Source: UBA93 sp964477205 (lineage in GTDB: Archaea; Micrarchaeota; Micrarchaeia; Norongarragalinales; Norongarragalinaceae). From it: a stretch of DNA of 7,461 nucleotides. The stretch's first letter is position 1. Each line of letters begins with the position of its first letter. The position numbers and the translations under genes were made by a program. Under the pieces are notes generated by a model. The model did no database searches. It saw nothing but the letters and a program-made list of their open reading frames with translations, and had not been told where the DNA came from. Where the stretch lies: contig CAYZDE010000032.1 of NCBI GenBank assembly GCA_964477205.1, positions 1 through 7,461 on the forward strand. The letters are read 5' to 3'. Positions 4,624-7,461 of the stretch are shown piece after piece.

Positions 4624-5003
4624 CTCCCGAAGAAAAAATTACGGCTGAATTCGCCAAGCGCGGCTATGCGCCGGCCCGCCTCAAGCGCTTCGAGCACTTA
4701 TTGAAGACGGTTCAAGAGTTCACGCAGTACGTGAGCGTTAACCAATACCACTCGGACGCGTTCAATAAGCGCATCTTTCGCTTGAACATGGAAGCGGAAG
4801 AGCTCCTGCTGGAATTCGAGCTCTTAATGCTCATTGAAACCGAACTCGCCGAAACCTTAAAGCAAAAGAAGGTGAAGTTCGACAAGAAGGCGTTCGAAGA
4901 GTTCAAGAAACAAGTAAACGAGTTGGGAGAGCGCGTCAAGGAATCAAAAGTCGAGGCAGTCGAGTTAATAAAGAAAATAAAAAAAGATTATGCATCCCAG
5001 TAA
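4620..5003 (+). CDS. Uncharacterised all-helical protein coupled to superoxide reductase
   Basis: I do not recognise this 127-residue protein. It has no cysteine, no signal peptide and no membrane segment. It looks almost wholly alpha-helical and is rich in Lys and Glu. An N-terminal part includes AEFAKRGYAPARLKRFEHLL. A leucine-rich amphipathic central helix, LNMEAEELLLEFELLMLIE (about 54-72), suggests a helical bundle. The C-terminal half has coiled-coil character (KKAFEEFKKQVNELGERVKE). ATG 4620 overlaps the superoxide reductase stop as ATGA; GTG 4611 is an alternative start. It is the last gene of the operon, before a T-rich hairpin. The coupling hints at a role in the oxygen response, perhaps as an adaptor, but that rests on position only. 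Confidence 0.75.
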   Translation: MTPEEKITAEFAKRGYAPARLKRFEHLLKTVQEFTQYVSVNQYHSDAFNKRIFRLNMEAEELLLEFELLMLIETELAETLKQKKVKFDKKAFEEFKKQVNELGERVKESKVEAVELIKKIKKDYASQ

Positions 5004-5031
5004 TATTAAGCCTTTAAATTGAAATTCGAGC

Positions 5032-5054
5032 GTTTTCCGTGCGTTTTTCACGGG
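5032..5054 (+). terminator. Probable terminator of the rubrerythrin operon
   Basis: CCGTG (5037-5041) pairs with CACGG (5049-5053) around a loop containing five T residues, with a further TTTT just upstream. T-rich tracts terminate archaeal transcription, and this lies 30 bases after the last stop codon and before the next promoter. Confidence 0.4.
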
Positions 5055-5073
5055 CAAGGGGGCTTTAGAAAGG

Positions 5074-5091
5074 TTTATTAATATAATAATA
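5074..5091 (+). promoter_or_regulatory. TATA box of the rpoP-uL3 operon
   Basis: TTTATTAATATAATAATA is the strongest AT box in the 158-bp gap. Thirteen bases (5077-5089) are identical to 2938-2950. A start of transcription near 5110 is expected, leaving a leader of about 50 nt before rpoP. A purine-rich AAAGG just before it could be part of a BRE. Confidence 0.6.
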
Positions 5092-5106
5092 CAAGTTTAT
5101 CGTTCG

Positions 5107-5138
5107 CCGAAAGCAAACTGAAAGTTCATGTTTTTCGG
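5107..5138 (+). promoter_or_regulatory. Possible leader hairpin upstream of rpoP
   Basis: CCGAAA (5107-5112) can pair with TTTCGG (5133-5138), enclosing a small AACT-GAA-AGTT hairpin (5116-5126). The expected transcription start falls inside the 5' arm, so the outer stem may be incomplete in RNA. A seven-codon frame MFFGRKL (5128-5151) has no Shine-Dalgarno and its stop touches the rpoP ribosome binding site. The function is unproven. Confidence 0.25.
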
Positions 5139-5161
5139 TCGTAAATTATAGGTGTGAAAAG

Positions 5162-5299
5162 TTGTACGTTTGCCCGAATGCAAGTTGCGGTAAGTCCTTC
5201 AAGACGGACGAGCTAGAGTTCGTTCGCTGCCCTTACTGCGGTGCGAAGGTCTTATTCAAGCAGACTCCGCCTACTGCCAAGAAAGTGAGTACTGATTAA
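5162..5299 (+). CDS. rpoP: DNA-directed RNA polymerase subunit P (Rpo12), TTG start
   Basis: Rpo12 is a tiny zinc-binding subunit of archaeal RNA polymerase (Rpb12/RPABC4 in eukaryotes) that contacts the Rpo3/Rpo11 platform. The 45-residue frame reads YVCPNASCGKSF, then VRCPYCGAKVLFKQTPPTAKKV. The RCPYCG-x-x-VLFK and PP-x-x-KKV elements are diagnostic. Zinc ligands are C4, C9, C23 and C26. The first knuckle is CX4C instead of the usual CX2C. TTG 5162 is the start: no ATG or GTG lies in frame upstream, and AGGTG (5150-5154) is placed seven bases before it. The stop is two bases before uL3, so it is the first gene of the ribosomal operon. A related zinc-ribbon ribosomal protein is less likely because of the PP-KKV tail. 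Confidence 0.88.
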   Translation: MYVCPNASCGKSFKTDELEFVRCPYCGAKVLFKQTPPTAKKVSTD

Positions 5300-5301
5300 A
5301 C

Positions 5302-6225
5302 ATGGCTAGGCGTTCAGGTCCAAAGAAAGGTTCCCGTTCATTCTGGCACAGGCGCCGCGCAACCCGCGTGGTTCCCCGAATGCGCCACTGGCATACCGGC
5401 ACCGGCTTACTAGGATTTCCCAGCTACAAGGCGGGAATGAAGACCATTAGTATCATAGATGACCGCGAAACCCCTACGAAGGGCCAGGAAGTAACGCGCG
5501 CGGTCACCATTGTTGAAACTCCCCCGATTTTCGTTAATTCAATTATCGGATTCAAGGAATCCCCGTACGGGTTAAAGCCGTTTTGCGAAGTAGCCGCGAC
5601 CGAAGCGCCCAAGGAAATAAAGAAGCGCGTTCGCGTGCCAAAAGCCGCGAAGAAGAAGCTGGAAGACCTAGCCGGTTGCGATGAGTACCGCGTGCGCGTT
5701 TGGACGCAGCCATTCAAGACGAACACGGGCAAGAAACAGCCGGAAGCAGTTGAAATCGGCTTGGGAGGCACTGCTGAAGAGCAACTCGAATTCGCCAAAG
5801 GCGTTTTCGGCAAGGAAGTCACGGTTAATGAAGTAATAGAGGACGGAGCTTTCGTGGATGTCATCGGAGTTACGAAGGGCAAGGGCTGGCAAGGAGTAGT
5901 CAAGCGCTTCGGAGTGAAACTACAAATCCGCAAGGCCACGAAAAAGCGCAGGCACGGTGGACCCCTCGGCCCGGAACGCCAGGCAAAAGTCATGTACACC
6001 ATACCCCGCGCAGGGCAAATGGGTTACCACCGCCGCACGGACAGGAACAAGCGCGTAATCTCCGCAGGCGAAAAGCTGGACTACGCATTCCATTGTTACG
6101 GCCCGATACGCGGGAGCTACCTGGTAATCGACGGTAGCATACCGGGGCCGGCAAAGCGATTCATTTTACTAAGAAAAAGGGACAAGCCGGCTAAGAAGCC
6201 GGAAGTCAAGCAAGGTGTCAACTAG
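5302..6225 (+). CDS. rpl3: Large ribosomal subunit protein uL3
   Basis: uL3 is an early-assembling 50S protein whose long extension reaches toward the peptidyl transferase centre. The 307-residue product has archaeal features throughout: the MARRSGPKKGSRSFWHRRRA start, HTGTGLLGFPSYKAGM (about 31-46), IGVTKGKGWQGVVKRFG (about 188-204) and the KKRRHGGPLGP loop. GQMGYHRRTDRNKRV and the closing IDGSIPGPAKRFILLRK also match. Archaeal uL3 is usually 330-350 residues, so this is on the short side, mainly through compact loops. ATG 5302 follows the rpoP stop by two bases, and only a weak GTGA motif (5285-5288) is seen upstream, so it may depend on coupling. The final base of its TAG is the first base of the uL4 GTG. 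Confidence 0.98.
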   Translation: MARRSGPKKGSRSFWHRRRATRVVPRMRHWHTGTGLLGFPSYKAGMKTISIIDDRETPTKGQEVTRAVTIVETPPIFVNSIIGFKESPYGLKPFCEVAATEAPKEIKKRVRVPKAAKKKLEDLAGCDEYRVRVWTQPFKTNTGKKQPEAVEIGLGGTAEEQLEFAKGVFGKEVTVNEVIEDGAFVDVIGVTKGKGWQGVVKRFGVKLQIRKATKKRRHGGPLGPERQAKVMYTIPRAGQMGYHRRTDRNKRVISAGEKLDYAFHCYGPIRGSYLVIDGSIPGPAKRFILLRKRDKPAKKPEVKQGVN

Positions 6226-7031
6226 TGAAGGCCAAAGTCAGGGCATTGGACGGAAAGGCGAACGGCGAAGTAGAATTGCCGCGCCAGTTCACCGAAGAGT
6301 ACAGGCCCGAATTAATCCGACGCGCATTCCACGCGGAACAATCATTACATTACCAGCCTAAAGGCACCATGAAAGGCGCGGGCATGGATTACACCACCGC
6401 CGAATACTTCGGCCGCAGGCACCGCGCACGCTCCGGAATCAACATCGGCCGTGCACGCCTGCCTCGCGAGAAAATAGCCGGCGGTTTCCAAGGCCGCGTG
6501 CTCAAAGTTCCCCAAGCTAGGAAAGGGCGGCGCTCGCACCCGCCGAAGCCGTACAAGATACTCATCGAGAAGATTAATTACAAAGAGAAGTGCAAGGCAA
6601 TCCGCAGCGCCATCACGGCTACCTGCGATTTAGGCCTCGTGCAAGCGCGCGGGCACTTATTCAAAGGGAACGCGCCCATAGTGGTTGAAGATTCATTCGA
6701 AGAAATCAAGCGTGTTAAGGACGCGGTCGGAGCACTGGAAAAGCTAGGCATAACCAATGACTTGGAGCGCGCCAAGAACGGCCGGCGCATGCGCTCAGGG
6801 CGCGCGCGCTTACGCAAGGGAGGGTACCGCCAGCCCGTAACCGCATTAGTGGTTTACAAAAACGATAAGGGCGTGTGGAAAGCCATGCGCAACATTCCGG
6901 GCGTGGACTGCGTGAAAGTCAGCGAATTGAACGCGGACCTCCTTGCTCCGGGCGGGCAAGCCGGCCGCTTGACGGTTTGGACCGTGAGCGCGCTTAAGGA
7001 ATTAGGGAACCAAGAATTGTATTGTGCGTGA
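6225..7031 (+). CDS. rpl4: Large ribosomal subunit protein uL4, GTG start
   Basis: uL4 is an assembly protein whose extended loop lines the peptide exit tunnel. The 268-residue product shows VELPRQFTEEYRPELIRRAFHAEQS at the N-terminus and the tunnel-loop region around GGFQGRVLKVPQARKGRRSHPP (about 86-107). The archaeal C-terminal half follows, with RSAITAT, NGRRMRSGRARLRKGGYRQPV (about 186-206) and a closing CVKVSELNADLLAPGGQAGRLTVWT segment. Length fits archaeal uL4 (about 255-270). GTG 6225 is chosen because AGGTG (6213-6217) lies seven bases upstream and KVRALDGK starts at the right distance. It shares one base with the uL3 stop, giving tight coupling. Confidence 0.97.
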   Translation: MKAKVRALDGKANGEVELPRQFTEEYRPELIRRAFHAEQSLHYQPKGTMKGAGMDYTTAEYFGRRHRARSGINIGRARLPREKIAGGFQGRVLKVPQARKGRRSHPPKPYKILIEKINYKEKCKAIRSAITATCDLGLVQARGHLFKGNAPIVVEDSFEEIKRVKDAVGALEKLGITNDLERAKNGRRMRSGRARLRKGGYRQPVTALVVYKNDKGVWKAMRNIPGVDCVKVSELNADLLAPGGQAGRLTVWTVSALKELGNQELYCA

Positions 7032-7040
7032 TAATATTTT

Positions 7041-7292
7041 ATGAGAAACATCATTAATCCGTTAACAACCGAAAAAGCGGTTACCGGAATTGAAAAGGAG
7101 AACAAGCTCACCTTCGTAGTACGAATGGAATCGACGCGCGAGAGCGTTAAGAAGGAAGTCGAATCCGAGTACAAGGAAAAAGTATTAAAAGTGGCTATTC
7201 TCGTGACGCCGAAAAACCAGAAGAAGGCGATCGTTAAGTTCAAGCGCGAAGGAGCGGCTTCGGACTTGGCGGCGAAACTCAAGGTGATCTAG
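7041..7292 (+). CDS. rpl23: Large ribosomal subunit protein uL23
   Basis: uL23 sits at the polypeptide tunnel exit and is a docking site for SRP and the translocon. The 83-residue product matches compact archaeal uL23: NPLTTEKAVTGIEKENKLTFVV (6-27), then a helix with STRESVKKEVESEYKEKVLKVAILVTPKNQKKAIVKF, ending in a LAAKLKVI tail. ATG 7041 comes nine bases after the uL4 stop. A weak GTGAT motif (7028-7032) overlaps that stop with an eight-base gap, so initiation may rely on ribosomes finishing uL4. An AT-rich run just before the ATG resembles a TATA box, but an internal promoter is not needed. Confidence 0.96.
   Translation: MRNIINPLTTEKAVTGIEKENKLTFVVRMESTRESVKKEVESEYKEKVLKVAILVTPKNQKKAIVKFKREGAASDLAAKLKVI
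7282..7289 (+). promoter_or_regulatory. Strong Shine-Dalgarno for uL2
   Basis: AGGTGATC matches all eight positions of the anti-Shine-Dalgarno GATCACCT at the 16S rRNA 3' end and lies eight bases before ATG 7298. It is embedded in the last codons of uL23, and is the best ribosome binding site in the window. It confirms the uL2 start. Confidence 0.75.
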
Positions 7293-7297
7293 GGGAA

Positions 7298-7461
7298 ATG
7301 GGCAGGCCACTAACCAACCAAAAGAGAGGCAAAGGCAGCCCCGCCTATCGCACGCCCGGCCACCGCTTCATCGCGAAAGTCACTTACCCAGAGTTCGGCA
7401 AGGACACGCGCGGCCAACTCATCGGCTTCGCCTTAGACCCGTCCTCGGTCCTAACGTGCGC
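7298..7461 (+). CDS. rpl2: Large ribosomal subunit protein uL2, 3' part beyond window
   Basis: uL2 is a universally conserved protein near the peptidyl transferase centre and an intersubunit bridge. Fifty-four codons are visible from ATG 7298 to the window end, with the frame still open. The N-terminus MGRPLTNQKRGKGSPAYRTP followed by GHRFIAKVTYPE is the archaeal/eukaryotic form; the RGKGSPAYR-like motif is diagnostic. The full protein would be about 235-250 residues. It follows uL23 by five bases, completing the uL3-uL4-uL23-uL2 order, and uS19 would be expected next outside the window. Confidence 0.94.
   Translation, partial: MGRPLTNQKRGKGSPAYRTPGHRFIAKVTYPEFGKDTRGQLIGFALDPSSVLTC

Noticed and set aside
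5128..5151. Seven-codon upstream frame MFFGRKL before rpoP
   Set aside because: No Shine-Dalgarno, a frame this short is expected by chance, and no repeated regulatory codons. Kept only as a note within the leader entry.
5424..6002. Long minus-strand open frame inside uL3
   Set aside because: It is the antisense shadow of uL3, with a Ser/Pro/Thr-rich translation and no start signal.
7031..7040. TATA-like AT run between uL4 and uL23
   Set aside because: It is only nine bases before the uL23 start inside a coupled operon, too close to give a leader with a start codon; likely chance.
1..7461. CRISPR array, insertion sequence, prophage or attachment site
   Set aside because: No regularly spaced direct repeats, transposase-like or integrase-like frames, or duplicated tRNA ends were seen; the window is packed with housekeeping genes.

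Overview
The window comes from an archaeon. It encodes archaeal/eukaryotic-type information genes (aIF2 alpha, Nop10, RNA polymerase subunits Rpo11 and Rpo12, ribosomal proteins eL34 and eL40), a DUF106/EMC3-like membrane protein, an intron-containing tRNA-Leu, and the archaeal order uL3-uL4-uL23-uL2. Shine-Dalgarno motifs are of the archaeal GGTGA type. The lineage is not resolvable by eye. A small, gene-dense genome with 4-base gene overlaps, TTG starts and an anaerobic oxygen-defence set would suit a DPANN-like or euryarchaeal anaerobe, but that is inference.

Minus strand, positions 2848 to 1: a compact run reads eL40, tRNA-Leu(TAA) with an intron, the DUF106 membrane protein, eL34, cytidylate kinase, aIF2 alpha, Nop10 and Rpo11 (cut by the window edge). 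From eL34 onward every junction is a 4-base ATGA or GTGA overlap, so these genes look like one translationally coupled transcript. The tRNA starts on the base immediately after the eL40 stop codon.

Plus strand, positions 2980 to 5003: a tRNA-Thr(GGT) is followed by an oxygen-detoxification operon. It holds a rubrerythrin-like protein with an N-terminal rubredoxin domain, a classical rubrerythrin, a two-iron superoxide reductase (desulfoferrodoxin), and a coupled all-helical protein of unknown function. Superoxide reductase would make peroxide from superoxide and the rubrerythrins would reduce it to water. The operon's TATA-like box lies inside a perfect 6-bp inverted repeat, a plausible operator.

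Plus strand, positions 5070 to the end: a second promoter, sharing a 13-base AT-rich block with the tRNA-Thr/eL40 intergenic region, precedes rpoP (Rpo12, TTG start), then uL3, uL4, uL23 and the start of uL2. The window is mostly conserved housekeeping genes. The parts most worth a second look are the redox operon with its unknown fourth gene and palindromic promoter, the tRNA embedded in an r-protein transcript, and shortened or altered metal and nucleotide-binding motifs in Nop10, Rpo12 and the kinase.
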